A stretch of DNA of 14,995 nucleotides from JANWKA01 sp035533815 (GTDB lineage Bacteria > Bacteroidota > Bacteroidia > Chitinophagales > Chitinophagaceae). Shown in pieces: positions 6,697-13,365 of the stretch. Position 1 is the first letter of the stretch, and the number at the start of each line of letters is the position of its first letter. Position numbers and translations under genes: made by a program. Location: NCBI GenBank assembly GCA_035533815.1, contig DATLTB010000029.1:1-14995 (forward strand). The letters run 5' to 3'. The notes under the pieces are model-generated. The model saw only the letters and a program-made list of their open reading frames with translations. It ran no database searches and had not been told where the DNA came from.

Positions 6697-7647
6697 TTAA
6701 GATTGATTACCGGGTAAACCGCCTAATTGGGCACCGATTAATTTATTAAGGGCTGTATTCGCCCCCCCTGCACTGGCATCCAGGATGATCATATTTCCTT
6801 TTCCATTTTCCACCGATTTGTTGATCATTTCACAATACATACTCATCAGGATCATCGTCTCCGCGGTGGTGCCATTAGCATTTCCCAGGGAGTCCATAGC
6901 ATCCTTTAGTCCTTCAGCCATCGCTTTACGGTAAGCGGCAACACCCTGTCCCCTTAATTTGCTGGCATCGGCTTCGGCTTGCGCTGAAATGGTAATAAAT
7001 TTAGCTTCAGCCTCGGCGGCCTTGGTTTTTGTTATCAGTAATGCGGCCCCTTCATTTTCAGCCGCAGCACGGAGATTACTGGAAGCAACCACTTTAGCCA
7101 TACTATCTGTAATCGCCTGATCAAAGGAAATATCCGTGATTTGAAGATCAATAAGCTTATGCCCCCAGTCCTGTAAGGATGATTTTATCTGAAGCTGGAC
7201 ATGGTCTAATATTTCACTTTTAATTTGTAGGATTTCTGACTGCTTTTTAGTAGAAATATAACTTCTGATATTTCCTTCAATGGTTTTGGTTAGTGCTAAT
7301 TTAAAATCCTTGTCATCTTCAAATTTAAACGCAGCTTTTTGAATACTTTCACTGCTGCTATCCGTTACCGCAAATAAAACTAAGGTGGAAAACTGAACGT
7401 TGGCCTGATCAACGGTAACTGCGGTAAATTTTACTTCCTCCGTGGAATTTGGGAGGGAAATATGACAATAAATTTTATCAATCCATGGGTTTTTAAAATT
7501 CAATCCTGCGGTGGATATTTTATGAAATTTTCCAAACCTGGTGATCACGGCAACCTCAGTTTGATTAACCGTAAAGAAAGAGGAGAAAAATGTCAATAGG
7601 AAAAATAATCCCAGTATGGATAAAATCACAATTAATGCAGTGCTCAT
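6697..7647 (-). CDS. SPFH/band 7 (stomatin-prohibitin-flotillin) membrane protein
   Basis: A 316-residue SPFH-domain protein. Residues 3-26 form an N-terminal membrane segment (ALIVILSILGLFFLLTFFSS). The SPFH core follows: VNQTEVAVITRFGKFHKI, then GLNFKNPWIDKIYCHISLP, SFDQAITDSMAKVVAS and an Ala/Glu-rich helix (AENEGAALLITKTKAAEAEAK) typical of the coiled-coil region. The C-terminus is Gly/Asn-rich. Such proteins oligomerise into membrane scaffolds and often regulate membrane proteases such as FtsH or accompany NfeD; neither partner is encoded nearby. The start is ATG 7647, with an imperfect TACATTTTG promoter-like box at 7667-7675 and a 12-base palindrome further upstream. The DNA is clearly more AT-rich than the neighbouring truB and tamL genes: 25% GC by my count of positions 7201-7260. 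Family assignment is good; the specific role is unknown. Confidence 0.88.
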   Translation of the reverse strand: MSTALIVILSILGLFFLLTFFSSFFTVNQTEVAVITRFGKFHKISTAGLNFKNPWIDKIYCHISLPNSTEEVKFTAVTVDQANVQFSTLVLFAVTDSSSESIQKAAFKFEDDKDFKLALTKTIEGNIRSYISTKKQSEILQIKSEILDHVQLQIKSSLQDWGHKLIDLQITDISFDQAITDSMAKVVASSNLRAAAENEGAALLITKTKAAEAEAKFITISAQAEADASKLRGQGVAAYRKAMAEGLKDAMDSLGNANGTTAETMILMSMYCEMINKSVENGKGNMIILDASAGGANTALNKLIGAQLGGLPGNQS

Positions 7648-7706
7648 ATATTTAAGGTTTAGGTGGCAAAATGTAATAATAATTTAGGTTTATAACTCAG
7701 GAAAGG

Positions 7707-7718
7707 GGGTGATCACCC
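7707..7718. promoter_or_regulatory. perfect 12-base palindrome upstream of the SPFH gene
   Basis: GGGTGATCACCC is its own reverse complement. It lies 60-71 bases upstream of the SPFH ATG, about 30 bases upstream of the likely -7 region (7667-7675). That would suit an operator for a dimeric regulator. No regulator gene is adjacent, so the role is inferred. Confidence 0.3.
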
Positions 7719-7936
7719 AGATAAAATAAGCAGATTAGTGTTTGGAGTTCAGCGGATTATGGATTCATTCAATGGAGTTCATTTTTAGCAGGGAGCCATA
7801 ACCTCAATATTGTCTTTTAATCATATGCTAAAAATAATTTCCATTGTTCCGATTGTTCTTTTTGATATGCCTTCTCATACCTTCAAAATAGGCCACTTGC
7901 TTTATGGTTCCCCAGGACATCATCATAAAACGAATC

Positions 7937-7954
7937 GGAGCAATTTTCTGCTCC
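7937..7954. repeat. hairpin GGAGCA/TGCTCC with a competing downstream arm
   Basis: GGAGCA (7937-7942) and TGCTCC (7949-7954) form a 6-base stem with a 6-base loop. The overlapping AATCGGAG (7933-7940) can instead pair with CTCCGATT (7987-7994) over 8 bases. The two pairings exclude each other. They lie in the region downstream of tamL. Confidence 0.3.
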
Positions 7955-7996
7955 TAAAATAAATAGGCATCAGCCTGAATCATCAACTCCGATTTC

Positions 7997-8032
7997 CCGG
8001 ATAAAAATATAGCAATTTATGTCTATATCCGG
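7997..8032 (-). terminator. inverted repeat downstream of tamL, possible 3' end hairpin
   Basis: CCGGATA (7997-8003) pairs with TATCCGG (8026-8032). Inside it ATATAG (8007-8012) can pair with CTATAT (8023-8028). It starts 62 bases after the tamL stop. The arms are GC-capped and the interior is AT-rich. There is no long T-run immediately after it, so it is at best a partial match to an intrinsic terminator. Confidence 0.3.
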
Positions 8033-8094
8033 TATTTATGCTGAAGTGAGCGATTTCTATGGACGCCCATGGTAGGATTGTTTGGCCGGTTTCC

Positions 8095-10551
8095 TCAGAA
8101 TGGATACCCAATGGCAAAATTGAAAACCAGGTTATCCTTGCGCCAATAACCATCCAGCGGCTTGATGGTTTTGAATATCCATCCATCATTTTTATGTACA
8201 TAAGGCTGCTTCAGGGCTGTGGCAAAATCAAACCGGAGCAGGAAATAGGAAAAATCCAGCCGCAGCCCAGCCCCTGCACCTACCGCCAGGTCCTGGTAAA
8301 AGGTGGAAAAGGTAAACAATCCTCCCGGCCGGGCCGGATCGGGATTAATGTCCCAGATATTGCCCACATCGGTAAACAGGGCACCGCGTAACATAGCCAC
8401 ATTAAAGAAGTTCACAATATCAAACCGAAACTCCAGATTGCCTTCCAGTTTCATGTCAGCCGTCTGGTCCGTGAAGATCTGATCCAGGGGAATGGTATCC
8501 TGGAAAGAGCCGGGACCCAGGGCCCGGAGCCGCCAGGCCCGCATGCTGTTAGGTCCTCCGGCAAAATACTGTTCGATATAAGGAAGCACGGAACTCTGCC
8601 CTACGGGGATCCCGATCCCGGCAAATATCCGGCTGACCAGGGTGCTGTGGGGGCGGTTATAATAATGTTTGAACTCCGTCTCCACCCGGATATACTGGGA
8701 ATAGTTCAGGGAAGTCAGCTTTCCGAAGTTGGTCTTTCCTCCGGTGACCCCTTCCAGGGCGATATCCAGGCCCTGCAGCAACAAACCCGACTCGTCGGCA
8801 GTAACCCGGAAATAATCATATTTTTTTGGATGGGAAAGGTCCTGGTTATTAAAGATAAAGGACACTTCTTCCCCTTCAGTGAATGCGGATTCAAAACTTT
8901 TTGCCAGCAGGGGATTGTATTTCAGCTGGAGCTGAAAACTATCGCTGAAATTGGAATAGCGGGTGTAATCCAGCAGGAAAGGCTTTACGATCCAGGTTTT
9001 ATATTTTGATTGCTTCCATGCATAACCGAAGGAGCCAAGGAAATTGTCCATCCGGAAATACCCCAGCCGATCCAGGTAATTGGCCCCCACGCCCACGGTT
9101 GTCTTGGCACCGGCAAAGCGGCTGGAATCGGTGATCTTCCAGGGCACCATGAACCGCGGGATGTTCAGGCTCAGATTACCGCTGAAATCCTGCGCCTGGA
9201 TATAGAAGGGCCTGGCGGTATCGGAGTTGAATTCCAGCCCACCCTTGAGGGCTAAATTCAGGAAATTGGCGGATTTGTCGACATTCTTGTTCTGGTAAGT
9301 GAAATCCAGGCCTGTGCCCAGGACATAATCCGCGCTGGTGGAGGATTCCAGGTCCACCCCGAATCCCTGTTTCTTGGCAGGTACCAGCAACACATAGCTG
9401 TTCATGGCATAGGGGTTCCCCGGGACCGAATCATACTCTATGGATACGAATTTCCATTCCCCGAGACTGTTCAGGGAATTAATGGTGCTGTTATAGGCTT
9501 GCTGGGAATACAGGCTGCCTTTCTTCAGGGTAACTTTATCAGAAATCACCTTGGGCTTGAACAATTCCTGGCGATACCGGATGGAAATGTCTTTCAGGTC
9601 GTGCTGCTTATATGCCGTATCATGAACATTCCCTTCGATGGTAAAATCAGGATACACAAATATGCTGTCCAGGGTATATTGGTGGAAAACGGTGGAATCC
9701 CCTTCGGGGGGGATTTCCACCGTGATGTCCAGTATCGGTCTTTCCCTGGCCCGGCCAGCATTGTATATATTCACAATATTGGCAAAGGGATCCACACTGG
9801 TCTCGAATGAGGAGCGGTTAATCGTGTCCAGTTCAAAAACCACAAAATAGTTACTAAACCGGTAATAGCCGTGATTGCGGATCAGTTCGGTCAGCCGGTC
9901 TCTTTCACTGACAAGCAGGTCTGCCGTATAGGGCATATTTGGCTGGATGAATGCCTGGTCGGCGGACTGCTGAACCAGCTTGCGGATCGTAGTATCCGGA
10001 ATATCATAAGAGATCTTTCCAATGAGAAAATTTTTCCCTGTGTTGATCTGGTAAGTGACCGAAGTCTTCTGCTTTTTGGTGATGATGATAGACTTTGCGC
10101 TGGCCCGGAAAAACCCTTCATTGGCCAAATAGGCAACCATATTTTTCAGGGTGCCGGCCATTTTTACCGAATCATAGAGCACCGGCGGTTTGATCCAGGT
10201 ATGATTGATCGCCCAGGACCACCATTTATTTGTCCTGCTGCTGGAATCGTAATGGTTATATAAGTATAGTCCTACCCGGGCAATCCTGGCCGTTTTGTAA
10301 TTGGGTTGCTGCAGGATGATATCCGGACTCTGCAGGTTTTCTTTCAGGGTTTCTTTATCCGAAACCAATACATCCCCCTTAAGTTCCACGTCATTACCGA
10401 CCAAAAGGGAACTGTTTTTAGCAATGAACTTTGTATTGGAACAGGAGCATAGCAGGATTCCCAGTACGAAACAAGGCAATCCAAGTCGTAATATAATATG
10501 GAAGTAGGATGAACACCCGCCCTCGGGCTTAGCAAGCGGAAAATCCTTCAC
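8095..10551 (-). CDS. tamL: TamL-type BamA/TamA-family outer membrane lipoprotein
   Basis: An approximately 818-residue Omp85-superfamily protein of the Bacteroidota TamL type, a TamA homologue anchored by lipid. The N-terminus has a hydrophobic signal ending FVLGILLCSC, followed by SNTKFI, so the lipidated Cys is probably C37. POTRA-like segments follow: DVELKGDVLVSDKE, then KNFLIGKISYDI, FTIEGNVHDTAY and ITVEIPPEGDS. The C-terminal half is a beta-barrel with the surface-antigen pattern (YIEQYFAGGPNSMRAWRLRALGPG, LEGNLEFRFDI, FTDVGNIW, LAVGAGAGLRLDFSYFLLRFDFA) and ends in FAIGYPF, a C-terminal aromatic barrel signal. TamL normally works with TamB, but no tamB is adjacent. There is no ATG. 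I chose GTG 10551, about 19 bases after a -7-like box; TTG 10572 or a codon nearer the hydrophobic core are alternatives. Confidence 0.9.
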   Translation of the reverse strand: MKDFPLAKPEGGCSSYFHIILRLGLPCFVLGILLCSCSNTKFIAKNSSLLVGNDVELKGDVLVSDKETLKENLQSPDIILQQPNYKTARIARVGLYLYNHYDSSSRTNKWWSWAINHTWIKPPVLYDSVKMAGTLKNMVAYLANEGFFRASAKSIIITKKQKTSVTYQINTGKNFLIGKISYDIPDTTIRKLVQQSADQAFIQPNMPYTADLLVSERDRLTELIRNHGYYRFSNYFVVFELDTINRSSFETSVDPFANIVNIYNAGRARERPILDITVEIPPEGDSTVFHQYTLDSIFVYPDFTIEGNVHDTAYKQHDLKDISIRYRQELFKPKVISDKVTLKKGSLYSQQAYNSTINSLNSLGEWKFVSIEYDSVPGNPYAMNSYVLLVPAKKQGFGVDLESSTSADYVLGTGLDFTYQNKNVDKSANFLNLALKGGLEFNSDTARPFYIQAQDFSGNLSLNIPRFMVPWKITDSSRFAGAKTTVGVGANYLDRLGYFRMDNFLGSFGYAWKQSKYKTWIVKPFLLDYTRYSNFSDSFQLQLKYNPLLAKSFESAFTEGEEVSFIFNNQDLSHPKKYDYFRVTADESGLLLQGLDIALEGVTGGKTNFGKLTSLNYSQYIRVETEFKHYYNRPHSTLVSRIFAGIGIPVGQSSVLPYIEQYFAGGPNSMRAWRLRALGPGSFQDTIPLDQIFTDQTADMKLEGNLEFRFDIVNFFNVAMLRGALFTDVGNIWDINPDPARPGGLFTFSTFYQDLAVGAGAGLRLDFSYFLLRFDFATALKQPYVHKNDGWIFKTIKPLDGYWRKDNLVFNFAIGYPF

Positions 10552-10568
10552 AGCCTGAAGTCCGATAT

Positions 10569-10580
10569 GCAAATATTTGC
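10569..10580. promoter_or_regulatory. perfect 12-base palindrome overlapping a -7-like box at the tamL start
   Basis: GCAAATATTTGC is its own reverse complement. On the minus strand it contains AATATTTG (10570-10577), one mismatch from TAnnTTTG. Transcription would begin near 10563 and reach the GTG at 10551. The palindrome could be an operator over the tamL promoter; no protein is implicated. Confidence 0.3.
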
Positions 10581-10730
10581 CTGCAATGCTTCGCTGGGTA
10601 TTATGGCTGATCGGGAATGTCGGATGCTTCTTCAGGAAAAAGGCTATTTTTAACGGCTGCGGGTTCTGGCCTGCTTTCCCGGAAACATCAATTAACCGGA
10701 TGCAGGGGGCCTGAGGGCAATTCCACTATT

Positions 10731-11477
10731 ATGCTATCAAGGGCGCAAATTAAATATATTCAGTCATTAAGGCATAAAAAATACCGTCAAAAATTCAGCC
10801 AGTTTGTCGCAGAAGGAGATAAGATCGCCTCAGAAATCCTGAGTTCAGGGCATCTTCGTATTTCCGCCTTGTATGCCCTGGATTCCTGGATCGGGGCAAA
10901 TAGCCTTACCCTTGATCAAAAACCGGGATTGCAGATACAGGGAATCACCCATCAGGAACTATCCCAGATCAGTTTGCTCACCACCCCCCATTCCGTGCTG
11001 GTGGTGGCGGAGATTCCCGCCACCACCAATTTATCTCCCCGGGGGATGCTCAGCCTGCTGTTGGAAAACATCCAGGATCCGGGCAATATGGGAACGCTGA
11101 TCCGGACCGCGGACTGGTTTGGAATAAGGAACCTATACTGTTCTTCCGGTTGCGCAGACCCCTATGGTCCGAAGACTGTGCAGGCATCCATGGGCAGCAT
11201 TGCAAGGGTGGAAATCATGGAAACGAACCTGGGATCACTGATTCAGGAGCATCCGGGTATCAGTTCCTTTGCAGCAGTGCTGAATGGCATCGATATTAAC
11301 GCCTTCCATCGGGTGAAAGAAGGGTTGATCCTGATCGGCAATGAATCCAGGGGATTAACCCCTGAACTTGCCCTGGCCTGCACCCACCGGGTTACAGTTC
11401 CCCGCCTGGGTCATGCCCAATCCCTTAATGCAGCCGTAGCGGCTGGCATCATTTGTTCCAGATTGTGCATGGAATGA
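10731..11477 (+). CDS. SpoU/TrmH-family RNA 2'-O-methyltransferase
   Basis: A 248-residue SPOUT-fold methyltransferase acting on rRNA or tRNA with SAM. An N-terminal substrate-binding domain (IKYIQSLRHKKYRQKFSQF, then VAEGDK at 26-31) is typical of the RlmB/TrmH-like TsnR group. The three knot motifs are complete: motif 1 ENIQDPGNMGTLIRTAD (112-128) with N119 and R125; motif 2 LIGNESRGL (201-209) with E205; motif 3 VPRLGHAQSLNAAVAAGI (from 223) with S231 and N233. The frame is open back to 10617, but the ATG at 10731 gives the family's normal N-terminus. The extra upstream residues are low-quality. The target nucleotide cannot be read from the sequence. It is divergent from tamL and ends exactly where the convergent permease gene begins. 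Confidence 0.92.
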   Translation: MLSRAQIKYIQSLRHKKYRQKFSQFVAEGDKIASEILSSGHLRISALYALDSWIGANSLTLDQKPGLQIQGITHQELSQISLLTTPHSVLVVAEIPATTNLSPRGMLSLLLENIQDPGNMGTLIRTADWFGIRNLYCSSGCADPYGPKTVQASMGSIARVEIMETNLGSLIQEHPGISSFAAVLNGIDINAFHRVKEGLILIGNESRGLTPELALACTHRVTVPRLGHAQSLNAAVAAGIICSRLCME

Positions 11478-12713
11478 TTATTTGAATCGGATAGCTTTTA
11501 CCGGGGAAATGGACTTGACCAGCAAGGAAGGGATCATGAGCACTATAAAACAGATCAGCAGGGCTCCTGCATCAATGGCAATAATTTCCCCCCAGTGTAT
11601 ATCGATTGGCGCCACGGGGATGTAATAGGTTTTCTCGGGTAATTTGAAAAAGCCGGTCTTTTTCTGGAGCAGGGCCAGCCCGAGACCGAAGATATTTCCG
11701 GCTACCACCCCAAAAAATACAATATAGGATGCCTGGTTAATGAAAATCTGCTGGATCTTCCAGTTAGACATCCCGAGGGATTTGAGGATACCGATCATAT
11801 TGGTTCTTTCCAGGATCAGGATCAGGATGGTAGTAATCATGTTGATGATGGCTACAATACTCATGATGATGATGACGATGGTACCATTGGTTTTCTGCAA
11901 ATTGAGCCAGTCAAAGATATTGGGATAGATCTGGTGTATGGTCATAGCCGTATAGGCCTGAGGAAGCAGGTTATAGAAAATGTAATTACGCAGGGTATCC
12001 ATCTGGTGGTAATCCCGGAGGAAGACTTCATAACCTCCGATTTCACCGGGGGGCCAGCCATTGATCCTGGCAATCAGCCTCAGATCGCCCAGGATATAAA
12101 TCCGGTCATATTCACCGATACCGGTCTTGTAAATTCCGCATACGGTAAGGCGCCTCGCCATAAGCGGGTTACCGGATTGCTTGATGAAGTATATAATGAC
12201 CCGGTCTCCCACATCTAGCTTTAGTCTTTTGGCAATATAACTGGAGATGATGATCCGGTCTGAATAGCCGCTGTCGGGTAAATGCAGGATTTTGCCTTTA
12301 ATGAGGTAGGGTAAAAAATCCTGCCAGTGATAATCCGGACCTACCCCTTTGAAGATGACCTGGCTGAAATCCTGCTTTGTTTTAAGGATCGCTGATTTGA
12401 TGGTGAATTCATTCACCCGGCTGACCTGGGGGAGGGAGGTTATGGCCTGTAAAAGGGTGTCATTGGCCCGGATAGGTGTTTCTTCAGTTAAGGGATTGGC
12501 ATTGGGTTCATAACGGATGATATGAATATGACCCCAGAAGCTGAAGACCTTTTCACTGACCGCATGCTGAAATCCGTTTACCAGGGCCGTGGACACGATC
12601 ATGACTCCCACGCTAAGGGCAGTGGCGATCAGGGCAATATTAATGATGAAACGGGAAAAAGTCTTTTCCCGGGAAAACGAGATTCTGCGCGCTATGAAAG
12701 TGGAAAGGCTCAA
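11478..12713 (-). CDS. FtsX/LolE-type ABC transporter permease
   Basis: A 411-residue permease with the MacB-periplasmic-core plus FtsX layout, as in LolC/LolE lipoprotein-release permeases. Residues 1-20 are a basic cytoplasmic start (FIARRISFSREKTFSR). TM1 spans about 22-47, followed by a roughly 230-residue periplasmic domain (FKGVGPDYHWQDFLPY, IIISSYIAKRLKLDVGDRV). Three further TM segments lie near residues 280-300 (IVIIIMSIVAIINMITTILI), 325-347 and 375-397. ILERTNMIGILKSLGMSNWKIQQIF is the usual FtsX coupling-helix region, and the C-terminus reads SPVKAIRFK. The ATPase is not in the window. The first codon is a TTG at 12713; no in-frame ATG lies before the family N-terminus. A perfect TAGATTTG box lies 28 bases upstream. 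Lipoprotein transport is likely but not proven. Confidence 0.88.
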   Translation of the reverse strand: MSLSTFIARRISFSREKTFSRFIINIALIATALSVGVMIVSTALVNGFQHAVSEKVFSFWGHIHIIRYEPNANPLTEETPIRANDTLLQAITSLPQVSRVNEFTIKSAILKTKQDFSQVIFKGVGPDYHWQDFLPYLIKGKILHLPDSGYSDRIIISSYIAKRLKLDVGDRVIIYFIKQSGNPLMARRLTVCGIYKTGIGEYDRIYILGDLRLIARINGWPPGEIGGYEVFLRDYHQMDTLRNYIFYNLLPQAYTAMTIHQIYPNIFDWLNLQKTNGTIVIIIMSIVAIINMITTILILILERTNMIGILKSLGMSNWKIQQIFINQASYIVFFGVVAGNIFGLGLALLQKKTGFFKLPEKTYYIPVAPIDIHWGEIIAIDAGALLICFIVLMIPSLLVKSISPVKAIRFK

Positions 12714-12725
12714 TATATCCGGTAA

Positions 12726-13022
12726 AGGCCTGAAGCCGCATCAAATCTATTATATTTCCCGTTACTTGTATGGAATGCCTATCTGATCGGCGCATTTCAA
12801 ATTGTCGTATATCAGAAATATAAAATCCAAGGTACCAAAACCCTTTCCTGGATAAAAGAGGATCTATTTGCCCCTGCTTCTTCCGGACATGTTGAGTCAA
12901 ATACCTGGAATAAGAGCTACCACTTCTCGGATTTCGGACCCGAACTTTTGGATATCTGGCGCTATTTGGGTTTGTGGGTTCTGGACATGAAGCGGGGGAC
13001 GCTGTCCTTACAGGGTCAATGA
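12726..13022 (+). pseudogene. 98-codon open frame without start, possible gene remnant
   Basis: The plus-strand frame is open from just after a TAA at 12723 to a TGA at 13020. It reads like protein in places (VWNAYLIGAFQIVVYQKYK; SYHFSDFGPELLDIWRYLGL) with aromatic and hydrophobic patches. It has no ATG before its last 15 codons and no upstream promoter box, and it matches no family I recognise. It may be a decayed 3' end of a gene or chance. The opposite strand is also open here but gives a Ser/Arg/Pro-rich, antisense-like product. Confidence 0.15.
12742..12749 (-). promoter_or_regulatory. Bacteroidota -7 box (TAGATTTG) for the permease gene
   Basis: On the minus strand TAGATTTG matches TAnnTTTG exactly, 28 bases before the TTG start at 12713, giving a leader of about 20 bases. 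No -33 TTG is evident. The box supports translation starting at the TTG, since an in-frame stop (TGA) and the promoter block any longer form. Confidence 0.4.
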
Positions 13023-13137
13023 TCTTTCGTTTTCCGCAAATGAGCATCAGTAATTCTTTTTCAACCCCCAATTAATTTCCAGTTTTTGTTCCATGGTATT
13101 CAGGGAAGACCCCATTTTAATCATTTATTGGCTGATC

Positions 13138-13181
13138 AGTTGTCCGCTGCAAATAGTTAAATAGTTAGGCGTTGGACAGCT
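13138..13181. repeat. inverted repeat enclosing a tandem octamer
   Basis: AGTTGTCC (13138-13145) pairs with GGACAGCT (13174-13181) over 8 positions with one G-U. Between them AATAGTTA occurs twice in direct succession (13152-13159 and 13160-13167). It lies about 145 bases upstream of the plug gene start, with no gene overlapping. Confidence 0.35.
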
Positions 13182-13274
13182 CATGTAGAGCCACCTTCCA
13201 GAAATTATATCGGGTTTCTAATGAATTAATGGGTTCGGATCAATAGTAATTCCGGATTAAATATGCTCCGATAC

Positions 13275-13365
13275 AATAATCATCCTGCTGAATTGTTTGT
13301 ACTTTCAGTCTTCCTGCTGAATAATCATGAATAAATTATTTGTAATATTATTTTTCCTGCTGAAT
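13275..13365 (+). repeat. imperfect tandem duplication spanning the plug gene start
   Basis: Two copies of about 47 bases: 13275-13322 and 13320-13365. Both begin AATAATCAT and both end TTCCTGCTGAAT. The right-hand 32 bases (13291-13322 against 13334-13365) agree at 26 positions with a period of 43; the left ends are offset by 45. The second copy contains the ATG at 13327 and the first codons of the signal peptide. The first lacks the ATG because the sequence reads AATCATCC. Confidence 0.6.

Larger units (their letters stand above)
7648..8094. other. 447-base AT-rich gene-free stretch with several inverted repeats
   Basis: I find no convincing coding frame here. Frames are broken by stops and the longest ATG-led ones are under about 20 codons. 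It holds the promoter side of the SPFH gene, including a perfect 12-base palindrome at 7707-7718. It also holds the 3' untranslated side of tamL with nested inverted repeats at 7933-8032. A small structured RNA is possible but no known family was recognised. Confidence 0.5.
12714..13326. other. 613-base stretch without an intact gene
   Basis: It holds the permease promoter, the start-less open frame at 12726-13022, a hairpin enclosing a tandem octamer (13138-13181), and the first copy of the tandem duplication that reaches into the plug gene. No tRNA, IS end or recognised RNA was seen. Confidence 0.45.

Noticed and set aside
8059..8391. Plus-strand frame over the end of tamL
   Set aside because: Most of it is antisense to the conserved beta-barrel end of TamL; no promoter or family match.
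9499..10263. Series of plus-strand frames within tamL
   Set aside because: All are shadows of the POTRA-region coding sequence.
10617..10730. Upstream extension of the RNA methyltransferase frame
   Set aside because: The extra 38 codons give no family similarity; the ATG at 10731 yields the expected N-terminus.
11820..11880. Repetitive ATGATG/GATGAT stretch that looks like a simple repeat
   Set aside because: It encodes the Ile/Met-rich transmembrane helix of the permease on the minus strand, so it is coding sequence.
12640..13071. 143-codon minus-strand frame upstream of and overlapping the permease N-terminus
   Set aside because: It overlaps the permease in another frame, runs through the permease promoter box, and its product is Ser/Arg/Pro-rich in the manner of antisense translation.
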